A stretch of DNA of 64,000 nt from Panax quinquefolius (taxonomy: Eukaryota; Streptophyta; Magnoliopsida; Apiales; Araliaceae): NCBI GenBank assembly GCA_020205615.1, contig CM035171.1:120098893-120162892 (forward strand), in the 5' to 3' direction. Position 1 is the stretch's first letter; every line of letters begins with the position of its first letter. The notes under the pieces are model-generated. The model saw nothing but the letters and a program-made list of their open reading frames with translations, was not told where the DNA came from and did no database searches. The position numbers were made by a program, and so were the translations under genes. Positions 11,305 to 24,100 of the stretch are shown here, in pieces.

Positions 11305-13239
11305 CATGACGCCTCTAAAATAGGTATACATCACCCATTCCGAGTTGTCAATACATGGTACGTAAACAACTACAACTTTATTATTACAACAAGAAAAGCT
11401 GTGAGTTTGAATACAAATATTATCTTCTGACAATATCTATACTCAAATAAATCCTCATCACATTTATTGAAACATTATTTTACAAAAATGGTGAGGACTA
11501 CTAAACAACTCTCTGTAGAACCTTCATTCCATACCCTCGACTCAGTACTCGCTTATATTCTCGCCTCCCGAGAAGAAAAATGGAACAAAAAGAAAAGGGT
11601 GAGCTCAACTAGCCCAAGAAAAGAATATTATGACTAAGATAATATACAACAAATTATCATTAGTCTTCAACAGGAAAAATCTAATAGAATACAATAGACA
11701 ACAAGTTTTTAAATCAATATTCGCAATGAAATAATAATTCATTAGAAGAGTTAAGTAGAGAATGCAAACTACTATCTTCTATGTATGAATTTAAAAGTTC
11801 ATCGCCTATCTTTTATCCCTATAACATCAATCAATATATATCCGAATCAAATATTCATCTTTGCACTACAGCCAAAGATATTCATCATTGGTCATGTTCA
11901 TCTAAACACTGCTCATCTTTGCACTACGGCCAAAGATATTCTTCAGAAATCATTCATCTTTTTGGACTACGTGCCAAAGATATTCAATAATATCATCATT
12001 TAAGACCGAGGATGATGAAAAATATTTTTAAAGAAACGAATCCAGTGAAACAAAATGACAAGGATTAAGGATTAAGGATTCGTACTTTGTTTTATCCATG
12101 TCCAAAAATACCTCAAAAATAATCATAGTGGTGTAAAATTCAAGAATGATCAAAACATGTATACAATCAAAGCTAGTATCCACAATAGATGTTTTAGAGC
12201 GAAAAGGAAAATTTTCATTTTACGATGAATAGTCTTAGATTCGTGAATAAGATCAGATATCGTGAATAAAGGTCGATCGTGAATAAGAACTCTCAACACC
12301 AAAAGTTCTAAATTTGATAAAACTTCAAATCATTATTTCAGCATAATGATATTGAAGAAATAATATCATTACGAAAAATAATAATATCCCTTACCTCGAA
12401 AGATCAGCACTTCTAGCTGAAACACCGGATATAGATTATGACTAGAACTTGCACCGTATAGCAATACTCAAAATATACTCAAAATACTCACAAGAATCAA
12501 TATTTTTCTCATCATATGAATCAATAATTAATTATTCACAAATAATATTACAGAATCACAATATTGACAACCAGGCAGCTTCCTGGTGAAGAGGGGCTTT
12601 CCAATAAGAATTTCTCCTTACTTATCGTCGCGCAATTAGGTGACCAAACCTCTCCTTAGACAGAACTTTCTAGACATTGCCAATAATGCTATCTAATAAT
12701 ATTATTCAGATAATATGAATTATTGCTTCGATAATGAAAAATACTGTGTAATGACAATTATTGAAACAACAGCAATATAAAATATCAACGCAGTAATTAT
12801 TAAATCAATAAAATCTCGAACATTAATTATCGTAACCATTATTGAGTTGTGCCTTCACGTAAGAATCAATAATTGGTGCAATACCGTGTCTACTCGTGTT
12901 TTAACCAATAGAGTATTTTAACAAGATAATCTTGAATAACTACTGTTGTTATTTTTAAACAACTTATATTTGTCGTTTTTTCATTCAATCGCTTTCCTTT
13001 ATGGGGCCCACAAAAGATCAAGGCCATTGCATTTAATATTCCCAAACGCAAAGAAGAATATTCCACGACCAAACGAATATTCCCTTTACAACAATGAATA
13101 TTTTATAACCACTTGCTTATTTTAAAATATTTTATGTATTTTACCAATAACTATCCACATTAATCAAATCAACCCTTACTATTTCAAAATAATAAATAAA
13201 GAAAATTAAATTTCATTAATAATAAGTTGGGGTCTTACA
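11305..13239 (-). mobile_element. Element 2 (Del/Tekay-like gypsy), 3' LTR
   Basis: Read on the minus strand it starts TGTAAGACCCCAAC at 13239 and ends near 11305 (catgacgcc in place of the usual tgtgacgcc). The ACCCT on its left (11300-11304) matches ACCCT after the other LTR (28005-28009). It is about 560 bp shorter than the partner LTR (25507-28004) because of an internal deletion near 12500. The R-region hairpin repeats are at 11855-11985. Confidence 0.85.
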
Positions 13240-13256
13240 ACCTCCCTCCTTATGAA
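13240..13256 (-). other. Polypurine tract of element 2
   Basis: The complement of cctccctccttat lies directly next to the 3' LTR: a purine run ATAAGGAGGGAGG on the coding strand, the expected position for plus-strand priming. Confidence 0.8.
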
Positions 13257-15728
13257 ATTTCGTCCTCGAAATTGACGTGACGCACTCGGTGTTTCGAAAA
13301 GGTGAGGATACCTCGCTTTCATTTCCGCTTTCCAATTCCTGTGTCATTTCCTCTATAAGCATGATTCCTCCACAAAACTTTAACTTGTGGTATGACCTTT
13401 TCAGCGTAGGACATGCTCCTTCCTATCCAAAATCTTGACAGTACCTCCTCATACGTTAAGTCTTCTATATCTCGTCCTGGTTCTAACTCTATAACGTGGT
13501 TTGGGTCTTTCACATATTTACTAAGCACGAGATGATAACACATTATGAACACGAGACATACTCGAGGTAACGCGAGTCTATAGGCTACATTTCCTACTTC
13601 CGTCAAGAATTTGAAATGGACCAATAAATCGTGGATCGAGCTTTCCTCTCTTTCCAAATCTTATAACTCCCTTCCATGGAGCAACTCGCAACAATACATG
13701 ATCCCCTATACTAAATTCCACGCCCTTTCGATGAAGATCCGCATAACTCTTTTGTCGATCTTGTGCCGCTTTGTATACGTTGTCGAATCATTTGGATCTT
13801 TTCCGTAGTCATACGTACTCAACTTCGGGTCCCAACAATGTTACTTCACCCACCTCGTCCCCAACATACCGGAGAGCGACACTTTCATCCATATAATGCT
13901 TCAAATGGAGCCACACCTATACTTGCCGATAACTCGCTGTTGTTGTAGGAGAATTCCACCAATGGTAAATACTTATCCCAACCGCCTCTTGAAGTCTAGG
14001 ACACGAGTCTTAATAAATCTTCAAGAGTTTGAATAGTCCTTTCGATTGTCCGTCCGCTTGAGGATGGTATGCCAACTAAATCGTAAAATCTGCGTGCCTA
14101 TAGCTTTTTGCAAGCTAACCCAAAATCTTGAAGTGAATCTTGGGTCACGATCCAAACTATGGATACAGTGCATGCCATGCAACCTCACAATCTCATTCAC
14201 GCATATACTAAAGAAGACGCTCAAGGAATAAGTCTCCGTGATCGGCAAGAAATGAAAGCGAGACTTGGTTAATCTATCAACAATAACCCAAATAAAGATT
14301 GATGCCTTGAGAAACCGTAGGAAGACCCGTGAACGAAATTCATGGTAATGTGTTCCCACTTCCATTTCGGAATCTCTAGTGGTTGCAATGGACCCTTAGG
14401 TACTAGATGCTCCGCCTTTACACGTTGACAAGTTAAACACATTGAGATAAACTTTGCAATCTCTCTCTTCATATTGTTCCACCAAAATGTATGTCGAAGA
14501 TCACGATACATTTTGGTACTTCCAAGATGGATTGCAAATGGTTTATTGTGTGCCTCCATCATAATCTTGTACATCAAATCAGAGTCGTTAGGGACACAAA
14601 GTCTAGAGTGTACTTGAAGTATTCCTTCTTCATCAATTCTCGCTTTCGGAATAGCTCCTTCTTGTACTTTCTTCTTCATACGCATCACGCTCCGGCCTGG
14701 GTTTGAGCAACCTTAACTTTTTCTATTAAAGTTGGCTCTACGCGTATACTTGACATCATCGCACTCATTCCCGCGATATGATCTTCTACTCAACGCGTCA
14801 CCACCACGCTTTTTACTGTGATGGTATTGAATAGTGTGGTCGTAGTCTTCAATAGCTCGAGCCAACGTCATTTGCTGCCACGCATGTTGAGTTCTTTTTG
14901 AGTGAAGAAATATTTAAGGCTTTTTATGGTCAATATATCTCCACTTTCTCCCATATAGATAAGGTGCCTCCATATCTTTAGCGCTGAAAACGATCATGAC
15001 TCTAGATCATGAGTAGGATAATTCCTCTCATACTCTTTTTAAGTTGTCGCGAGGCATAAAGCTATGACTTTCCCACGTTGCATGAGAACACATCCTAACC
15101 CTTTGCACAAGATCATCAGAGATAACAAATCCATCCGAACCAGATGGTATTGTTAGAACAAAATCTTCAAATAAGTCTCCTTTTAAGCTCTTGGAAACTT
15201 TTCTCGCATTCTTCGCCTCAAACGAATTTTGTATCCTTCCGAGTTAATGAGTTAATGGAGTAGCGATTCGAGAAAACCTTCCACGAATCTCCGATAATAA
15301 CCAATTTAGACCCGTAAAGTTACGTGATTTCTTGGCCACCGACTTTTGTTGTTCTAACTTTGTATTGCTTCAATCTTCACGGGTCACGGATACTCCATGT
15401 TTTGACACCACATGCCCAAGGAATGCTACTTCCTAAGCCGAACTCGCATTTCTTCAATTTGGCATATAGTTTGTTTTCACGAAGCCTTTAGAGTACCGAT
15501 TTCAAATGGTGCTCATGATCTTCACGACTTTTGGAATATATGAGGATGTCATCAATAAAAACAACAACAAACCGATCCAAATATTCCTTGAATACTTTCG
15601 GTTCATCATATCCATGAAAGCCATGAGGAGCATTAGTTAGTCCGAAAGACATGACTAAGAATTCATAATGCCCATACCGAGTTACCAAGGCGCCTTTGGA
15701 ATATCCTCGCCTAATCTTCATTTGATGA
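13257..15728 (-). pseudogene. pol: Element 2 pol, downstream half: RT end, RNase H, integrase, chromodomain-like tail
   Basis: On the minus strand, from 15728 downward: reverse transcriptase with FGLTNA and the catalytic [10 protein letters not shown] motif (15488-15721), RNase H remnants (about 14800-15320), integrase zinc finger (H..H, CLTCQRVKAEH, about 14400-14480) and integrase core including a DRDPRFTSRFW segment (about 14110-14150). At the 3' end comes a tail with KVIPQVKVLWRNHA (about 13360-13410), which I relate to the degenerate chromodomain of Del/Tekay chromoviruses. Frames change every few hundred bases. The reverse transcriptase is interrupted at 15728 by element 1 and continues at 23215. 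Confidence 0.85.
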
Positions 15729-18479
15729 TGTAAGACCCCAACTTATTATTAATGAAATTTAATTTTCTATTTATTATTTTGAAATAGTAAGGGTTGATTT
15801 GATTAATGTGGATAGTTAGGGGTAAGATACGCAAATATTTCAAAATAAGCGAAGTGGTTATAAAATATTCATTGTTGTCGGGGAATATTCGTTTGGTCGT
15901 GGAATATTCGCATCGCTTGAAATATTCGTGACGACGACGCAGCCATGTGTGGGCCCCATAACCTGAAAAGCGATTGGATGAAGAAAACGACAAATATAAG
16001 TTGGTTAAAAATAACGGTAGTAGTTGTTCACAGCTATAATCTTTAAAATACTTCTATGGTTAAAACACAAGAAGATACCAGTATTGCACCAATTATTGAT
16101 TCTTACGTGAGAAGGCACTACTCAATAATGGTTACGATAATTAATTTATTCAAAGATTTTATCGAGTTAATAATTGTTTGCGTTGATATTTTATATTCTT
16201 TGTTGTTTCAATAATTGTCATTACACAATATTTTTCATTATCGAAGCTAATAATTCATATTATCCGAATAATATTATTAGATAACATTATTGGCAATGTC
16301 TAGAAAGTTCTTGCTCTAAGGAGAGGTTTGGTCACCTAATTGCATGGCCAAAGAAGGAGAAATTCTTATTAGAAAGCCCCTTTCCTTCCTCGAACCGCTC
16401 ATTAATTGTCAGATTCTGATTACATGTATATTATTTGTAAATAATTAATTATTCATTCATATGATGAGGAAAATATTAATTTTATGTGGATATAGATGGA
16501 GAAAATTTTAATGTGACAATTGTTGAAAATTGAAATTTTATCTTTTCCGATAAAATAATTATTTAAATATATTATTATATTTTAATAATATAATAATGGT
16601 GATATTTTACAACGAATGTGGGATATATGAGTATACGAGGAGAAGAGTATTTTTGTTGCAATAAATGTTTAAAACATGTTAAACATGCCTGATGGACCCC
16701 ATTTATTGACTTAAATTTGATTATACTGTAAAATCCCCTGCTTGTGGATTTCTACCAATTTCTATTTGGAATTTGGAAAACTTTCTTCCGCAAAGTTGTA
16801 GAGAATTGAATTTCCTATAAAACTCGCGTAATTTGAATTTTCTCGATGAAAGGACTATTTATTATGAATTATTGAAGTTCAAGTTCAAAAATAATTGATT
16901 TTTGGAAGTTTAAAATATTTTAATTACAAAAAACGTTTTTTGTGTTTGGTTAGCCTCATTAAACACATTCAAGTTGTTGAATTCAGATGGTTCTAGGTGC
17001 GTAGAAATTTGTAATATATATAATATTATTATATTAAATTTTCGCTTTGGTGTTCTAAGCAATTTCTATAAATAGGTGCTTAGGTTAGAATTAAAATCAC
17101 ACCAGAAACTCAAGTTTTCTCTCTATATTATCGAAATTTATTCTTGTGAGTATTTTGAGTATACTTTGAGTATTGCTATACTGATGCGCAAGTTCAAGTC
17201 ATAGCCTATATCCTGTTTCATTTGTAAGACTCGATCTTTAGAGGTAAGGGATGTTATTTTCTTCTCAAATGATATTATTTCTTCAATATCATTATCTTTG
17301 AAATATTGGTTGGAACTTTTTATCAAATTTGGAACTTTTTCATGTCGGGTTTACTTATTCATGAGTTACTATTCACGAAGTTACTATTCATGAAGTTACT
17401 ATTCACGATTCTTATTCATGAGTACTATTCATGAAGCGTGAAGATGTTTTTTTTGTGGAATTTCTATCTTTTGGTGTTCTGAGTTACTATTCACGATACT
17501 GGCCTATTCACGATATATATGACACTATTCACGAATCTGTACTATTCAATCACCTAAAAATAAAATTTCTTCTTTTGTCCAAAATATCTATTCTGGATAC
17601 TAGCTTTGATTGTATCCATGTTTTGATCATTCTTGAATTTTACACCACTCGCGATTATTTTTGAGGTATTTTTTGAACGTGAATAAAACAAAGTATGAAT
17701 CCTTAATCCTTAATTCTTGTCATTTTGTTTCAATCGGATTCGCTTTCTTTAAAAATATTTTCATCATCTTCATCTTAAATGATGATATTATCGAATATCT
17801 TTGGCCCAGTAGTAAAAGATGAATGATTTCTCAAGAATATATTTGGCCTCAGAAGCAAAAGATGAACAAGTGTTTAAATGAATACGACTTAATCGATGAA
17901 TATCTTTGGCACAGTAGTGCAAAGATGAATATGTGATTACAGATATATATTGATTGATGTTACAGGATAAAAGATAGACGATGAACTTTTAAATTCATAC
18001 ATGGAAGATAGTAGTTTGCATTCTCTACTTAACTCTTCTAATGAATTATTATTTCAACATGCGAATATTGATTTAAAATTTGTTGTCTATCAGATTCTAT
18101 TAGATTTTTCCCTGTTGAAGACTAACGGTAATTTGTTGTATATTATCTTAGTCATAATATTCTTTACTTGAGCTAGTTGAGCTCACCCTTTTTCTTTTTT
18201 TGTTCCATTTTTCTCGTGAGGCGAGAATATAAATGAAAGTATGCAGCCTGGGTATGAAATGAAGGTTCTAGAGAGAGTTGTTTAGTAGTCCTCACCATTT
18301 TGTAAAATAATGTATCAATAAATGTGATGAGGATATCTTTGAGTATAGATATTGTCTGAAGATAATATTTGTATTTAAACTCACGCTTTCTTCAAGTGTA
18401 ATAATAAAGTTGTAGTTGTTTCGTATCATGTATTGACAACTCGTAATGGGTGATGTATACCTATTTTGGGGGCGTCACA
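15729..18479 (+). repeat. Element 1, 5' LTR (2.75 kb)
   Basis: Runs from TGTAAGACCCCAAC to GGGGGCGTCACA. It contains a TATAAATAGG motif near 17068 (probable promoter TATA box), short tandem ttactattcac/tg repeats near 17350-17430, hairpin repeats at 17798-17925 and a tattttgggggcgtcaca end. Confidence 0.9.
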
Positions 18480-18498
18480 GGTTGGTATCGAGCTTAGG
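18480..18498 (+). other. Element 1 primer-binding site
   Basis: ggttggtatcgagcttagg follows the LTR. It matches the initiator tRNA-Met site TGGTATCAGAGC except for one missing A (cag to cg). The same deviation is seen in elements 2 and 4. Confidence 0.75.
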
Positions 18499-18649
18499 GA
18501 TATGATCTTTGGCGGAGATCGAGAATAGAACTAGGAGGGAGAGACGAGTAAATCCTTCGCTAGTGTGTCCTACCTAAGCTTATTTTTTAGTTGGTCAAGA
18601 TATAGGGATATTATGTGATATATTGATTTCCTTAATTAACCCTTGTTTT

Positions 18650-19790
18650 ATGACGATGATTGAGAATGTCGAATTTGAGAATATTAACAATGGAAATGAG
18701 ACCGTGGAGACGCTCGCAGACTCACCAACGAGGAGAACGCGTCTGCAACAGTCGGGCAATGTTCCTCCCGTGAACAACACCACCGAAAGCGTATGATGAA
18801 CGAGGGATGTTTAGAAGCTTTTTTGCAGCTCATGCAAAATCGCATTTGAGGAGACTCGTGTTCAAAATACGAGGAAGAAATGATAGCAATTCACGGGTTA
18901 TCACACAACCAAGCGCTTCAAAGAGTTGGGACCACCAGAATTTAAGAGAAAGCCAGATCCGATCACCATGCGAAACATGGGTCAAACAAATTACCAAGAT
19001 ATTCGATGTCTTGGGATGCACGGAGGAACGAAGGTTCCATTCGCCACCTTTATGTTACATGGCGAGGCGGACTCTACTGGTGGGAGTCATGAAGCGTACC
19101 CATCCAAATTTCAAAGATGTCTTGGGAGACATTTGAGAAGCTATTTAATGACAAATACTTTTCCGAAAGTGTTCATTATATGAAGGAAGTGGAGTTCATC
19201 GATTGAACAAAACAACATACGCGGTGTCTCAAAGACGAGGCAAAGTTTGCAGAGTTATCCAGTTCACACCTCATTTGGTGGAAAATGAGGAACGATGACG
19301 CGGATGTTTCGAGAGGTTTGAAACCCTAGATACGACAATATCTCATTTCTCATAAATTTTCGCTCTATTCGGATGTTGTTAATGTGGCTCAATTATTAGA
19401 AATGAGATAACGAGTACTATCAACCGAGGGACCACAACCAGGATCGTACCAGAGATAGCAATCAATGTAATAATGATAACCAATGGAGAAAGAAACAGAC
19501 GGATAAAAATGGTAACCACTCGGTGGTAATCATGGCCATGAAAAAAGAAGAAGCGAGTCGAGGAGATTTTAAAAGAGGAGATTTAACAACGACCATATGA
19601 AGACGACAAAGGTCTTGCAAAAGAATCGGTTCTAAGGGGAGAGAACGACCACCGGTCCATATGCTACAAATGCGAAAAGAGGGACATATCCGTCTAAACC
19701 GCCCACAACAATTCAGGTATGCTATAATTGTGGAAAGGAAGGACATATCGCTTTCGAGATCAGTATGCAGAATAAACCTAGTTCAGTGAG
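18650..19790 (+). pseudogene. gag: Element 1 gag, multiply frameshifted
   Basis: Starts ATGACGATGATTGAG at 18650 and reads about 48 codons to a TGA near 18796. Gag homology then continues in alternating frames: LGPPEFKRKPDP and NMGQTNYQD in one frame, KVPFATFMLHGEAD in the same frame, and THPNFKDV in another (about 18920-19290). Two CCHC zinc-knuckle segments follow (CYKCEKRGH near 19650 and CYNCGKEGHIA near 19718). The same order and words are found in elements 2, 3 and 4. Gag packages the RNA; this copy cannot encode a full capsid. Confidence 0.8.
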
Positions 19791-19889
19791 GGACGGTGAC
19801 TCAAAAGATCGTCCCTAAAAAGTCAAAGTCAACGATTCCGGAAGAAAGGTTTGTTATGACCGTCAAATGCGAGAAACCCAAACGAGGTG

Positions 19890-21500
19890 ATCACGGGTAA
19901 GCTATTTATAAATTCTTGCGAAGTTTATACCTTACTTGATACCGGTATACCCATTCATTTATCTCTCCTGCATGTGCTCAACATTTAAACTTGATTCCGG
20001 AGAAATTAGACTTTGACCTTATCTGTGGAAACTCCGTTAGAGAAAACTTTCATCACATCCACCGCTTATAAATCTTGTTTGATTCAAGTTAGCACCATCA
20101 CCTTACCCGTTGACCTTATCTCTTTAAAGATACTTGCTTTTGATGTGATTTTAGGGATTGATTGGTTAACTACTCATCATGCCAAAATTGATTATTTTCG
20201 TAAGGTTGTTAGTTTTCATATTCCTAACCAACTTTGTATTTAATTCAAGCAACTAAACCATTAAAATCAATCACTATCATATCTAATCATAAAGCTATTC
20301 GCTTATTGAAAAACGGATGTCAAGCTTTCTTAGCCCATGTTATGGATTTGAATAAAGACACGCCAAATTTGAATAATATTCCCCGTTGTTATCGACTTTC
20401 CCGACGTATTTCTGAAGAACTTCCCGCTTAACCCCGAACGTGAAGTTGAATTACGATTAATCTTGAACCCGGTACAAAACCCATTTCTAAACCTCATATC
20501 GAATGGCTCCTATTGAACTTCAGAGTTAAAGGTCCAACTACGAGAATTGTTGGACATCGGTTTCATTCGCCCTAAGACATCTCCTTGGGGTGCTCTGTTT
20601 TATTCGTAAAGAAGAAAAGACGGAGTATGCGACTTTTGTATGACTATCTGGAATCGAACCATGTCACCATCAAGAATAGGTATCCTCTACCTCGTATTGA
20701 TGACTTGTTTGACCAAATCAGTAGTGGGCACAATTCTTTTCAAAAATCGATCTTCGCTTACGGATATCATCACCAAGATTAGAATCGAGGATATTCCAAA
20801 ACGCCTTCGTAACTTCGGTATGGGCATTATGAATTCTTAGTCATGTCTTTCGGACTAACTAATGCTCCTGCGGCTTTCATGGATATGATGAACCGAGTAT
20901 TCAAGGAATATTTGGATCAATTCGTTGTTGTCTTTATTGATGACATCCTCATATATTCCAAAGTCAAGAAGATCATGAGCACCATTTGAAGTTTGGTACT
21001 CCAAAGGCTTCGTGAAAACCAACTATATGCCAAATTGAAGAAATGCGAGTTACGGCTTGAGGAAGTAGCATTCCTTGGGCACACGGTGTCAAAACATGGA
21101 GTATCTGTTGATCCCACCAAGATTGAAGCAATACAAGTTGGGAAGCAACCAAGTCGGTGGTGAAGACGTAGCTTTTGGGCTTAAATTGGTTATTATCGGA
21201 GATTCGTGGAAGGGTTTTCTCGAATCGCTACTCCATTAACTCAGCTAACTCGGAAGGATACAAAATTTGTTTGGAGCGAAGAATGCGAGAAAAGTTTCCA
21301 AGAGCTTAAGAGGAGACTTATTTCGGCACCTGTTCTAACAATACCATCTGGTTCGGATGGATTTGTTATCTACAACGATAAGCATTATATGGACGAAAAT
21401 GTCGTTCTCCAATATGTTGGGATGAGGTGGGTGAAGCAACATTGTTGGGACCCGAGTTAGTACATATGACTACCGAAAAGATCCAAATGATTCGACAAAG
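19890..21500 (+). pseudogene. pol: Element 1 protease, reverse transcriptase and partial RNase H
   Basis: The aspartic protease active-site region (LLDTG, about 19930-19950) is followed by the LGIDWLTTHHAKID segment near 20148-20190. Reverse transcriptase spans about 20440-21130 with [23 protein letters not shown] and the catalytic FIDDILIYS motif (about 20933-20960). RNase H begins at 21206 (FSRIATPLTQLTRKD) and stops at about 21376. There the sequence jumps to the region after the integrase core (aagcattatatggacgaaaa), and at about 21500 it jumps again into the middle of the LTR. Several one-base frameshifts are present. Confidence 0.85.
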
Positions 21501-23214
21501 TTGGAATTTGGAAAAACATTGTTTCTATTTGGAATTTGGAAAAACTTTCTTCTGCAAAGTTGTAGAGAATTGAATTTCCTATAAAACTCATGCGATTCGA
21601 TTTTTCTACGATGAAAGGACTATTTATTATGAATTATTGAAGTTCAAGCTCAAAATAATTGATTTTGGAAGTTTAAAATATTTTAATTACAAAACGTTTT
21701 TTGTGTTTGGTTAGCCTCATTAAACACATGCAAGTCTTTGAATTCAGATGGTTCTAGGTGCGTAGAGAATTTGTAATATATATAATATTATTATATTAAA
21801 TTTTCTGCTTTGGTGTTCTAGCAATTTCCTATAAATAGGGTGCTTAGGTTAAATTAAAATCACACCAGAAATCAAGTTTTCTCTCTATATTATCGAGCGT
21901 ATTCTTGTGAGTATTTTGAGTATACTTTGAGTATTGCTATACTCGGTGCAAGTTCAAGTCATAGCCTATATCCTGTTTCAAATTTAAGTCTTGATCTTTC
22001 GAGGTAAGGATGTTATTTTCTTCTCAAATGATATTATTTCTTCAATATCATTATCTTTGAAATATTGGTTGGAACTTTTATCAAATTTGGAACTTTTTCA
22101 TGTCGAGGTTACTATTCATGAGTTACTATTCACGAGTTACTATTCATGAGTTACTATTCACGAGTTCTTATTCACGAAAGTACTATTCATGAAGCGTGAA
22201 GATGTTTTTTTGTGGAATTTCTATCTTTTGGTGTTAGAGTTACTATTCACGTATACGACACTTATTCATGTATACTGAGACTATTCAATAGAAAAATAAA
22301 ATTTCTTCTTTTTGTCCAAAATATCTATTCGGATACTAGCTTTGATTTTATCCATGTTTTGATCATTCTTGAATTTTACACCATCGCGATTATTTTTGAG
22401 GTATTTTTTGAACGTGAATAAAACAAAGTACTAATCCTTAATCCTTAATCCTTGTCATTTTGTTTCACCGGATTCGCTTTCTTTAAAAATATTTTCATCA
22501 TCTTCGATCTTAAATGATGATATTATGGAATATCTTTGGCACCGTAGTGCAAAGATGAATGATTTCTGAAGAATATCTTTGGCACAGTAGTGCAAAGATG
22601 AATGCGTGTTTAAATGAACATGACCAATCGATGAATATCTTTGGCTTTGTGAGTGCAAAAGATGAATATGTGATTCCGGATATATATTGATTGATGTTAC
22701 GAGGATAAAAGATAGACGATGAACTTTTAAATTCATACATGGAAGATAGTAGTTTGCATTCTCTACTTAACTCGCTAATGAATTATTATTTCACTGCGAA
22801 TATTGATTTAAAATTTGTTGTCTATCATTGATTCTATTAGATTTTTCCCCGTTGAAGACTAACGGTAATTTGTTGTATATTATCTTAGTCATAATATTCT
22901 TTACCGAGCTAGTTGAGCTCACCGCTTTTCCTTTTTTGTTCCATTTTTCTCGTGGAGGCGAGAATATACGAAGTATGCAGTCTGGGTATGAAATGAAGGT
23001 TCTAGAGAGAGTTGTTTAGTAGTCCTCACCATTTTGTAAAATAATGTATCAATAAATGTGGTGAGGATTTATTTGAGTATAGATATTGTCTAGAAGATAA
23101 TATTTGTATTTAAACTCACAGCTTTTTGTTGTAATAATAAAGTTGTAGTTGTTTACGTACCATGTATTGACAACTCGTAATGGGTGATGTATACCTATTT
23201 TGGGGGCGTCACGA
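21501..23214 (+). repeat. Element 1, 3' LTR, 5'-truncated
   Basis: Matches the 5' LTR from about 16756 onward (tatttggaatttggaaaac). The first kilobase is missing. It ends ggcgtcacga next to the GATGA duplication. The hairpin repeats are at 22529-22665. Confidence 0.9.
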
Positions 23215-24100
23215 GATGATATCCGAATCGAAGATCGATTTTGAAAAGAATTGTGCCCCTCAGAATCGGTCAAACAAGTCATCAATACGAGGTAGAGGAT
23301 ACCTATTCTTAATGGTGACATGGTTCAATTCCCGATAGTCAATACAAAGTCGCATACTCCCGCCTTTCTTTCTTCTTACTTAATAAAACAGAGCACCCCA
23401 AGGAGATGTACTTGGATTTAATGAAACCGATGTCCAACAATTCCTCGTAGTTGGACCTTTAACTCCTCAAGTTCAATAGGAGCCATTCGATATGGAGTTT
23501 TAGAAATGGGCTTTGTACCGTGCTCAAGATCAATAAAGAATTCAACTTTACGCTCGGGGTGAATCGGAAATTCTTCAGAAATACGTCGGAAAGTCAATAA
23601 CAACAGAATATTATTCAAATTTGACGCGTCTTTATTCAAATCCATAACATGGGCTAAGAAAGCTTGACATCCGCTTTTTCAATAAACGAATAGCTTTATG
23701 ATTAGATATGATGAAAGATTGATTTTAATGGTTTAGTTGCTTGAATTAAATAAATGAGGTTGGTTAGGAATATGAAAACTAACAACCTTACGAAAACAAT
23801 CAATTTTGGCATGATGAGTAGTTAACCAATCAATCCCTAAAATCACATCAAAAGCAAGTATCTTTAAAGAGATAAGGTCAACAGTAAGGTGATGGTGCCA
23901 ACTTGAATCAAACAAGATTTATAAACAATGGATGTGATGAAAGTTTCTCCTAACGGAGTTTCCATAGATAGGTTAAAGTCTAATTTCTCCTGAGTCAAGT
24001 TTAAACGTTGAGCACATGCAGAGAGATAAATGAATGGGTAAAGACCCCAGATCAAGTAAAGTATAAACTTCGCAAGAATTTATAAATAGCTTACCCGTGA
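23215..24100 (-). pseudogene. pol: Element 2 reverse transcriptase start and protease
   Basis: Continues element 2 on the other side of element 1. On the minus strand: protease at 24055-23720 (LGIDWLTTHHAKID segment, active-site region near 24040), then reverse transcriptase from about 23645 (DLEHGTKPISKTPYRMAP, the template-entry segment) to 23215, including the complement of [14 protein letters not shown] near 23320-23360. Frames change several times, for example near 23420 and 23730. It joins the sequence ending at 15728 once element 1 and one GATGA copy are taken out. Confidence 0.85.

Larger units (their letters stand above)
15729..23214 (+). mobile_element. Element 1 (Del/Tekay-like gypsy, internally deleted)
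   Basis: Plus-strand element inserted in the reverse transcriptase of element 2. The target duplication GATGA is at 15724-15728 and 23215-23219. The uninterrupted sequence of element 4 (49021-49040, aatgatgatatccgaatcg) has one copy and so shows the empty site. Order: LTR, primer site, gag, protease, reverse transcriptase, part of RNase H, then two deletion joints (about 21376 and 21500) and a 5'-truncated LTR. Most of integrase is missing, so it could not move on its own. Confidence 0.9.

Noticed and set aside
11781..12003. Overlapping open frames, with counterparts in every family A LTR
   Set aside because: They are repeated only because the LTR is repeated. They lie across the hairpin array, are not conserved as protein (indels shift the frame between copies) and match no known domain.
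12060..12080. aaggattaaggattaaggatt as a telomere-like repeat
   Set aside because: Only three 7-bp units, not the TTTAGGG plant telomere motif, and present at the same place in every related LTR.
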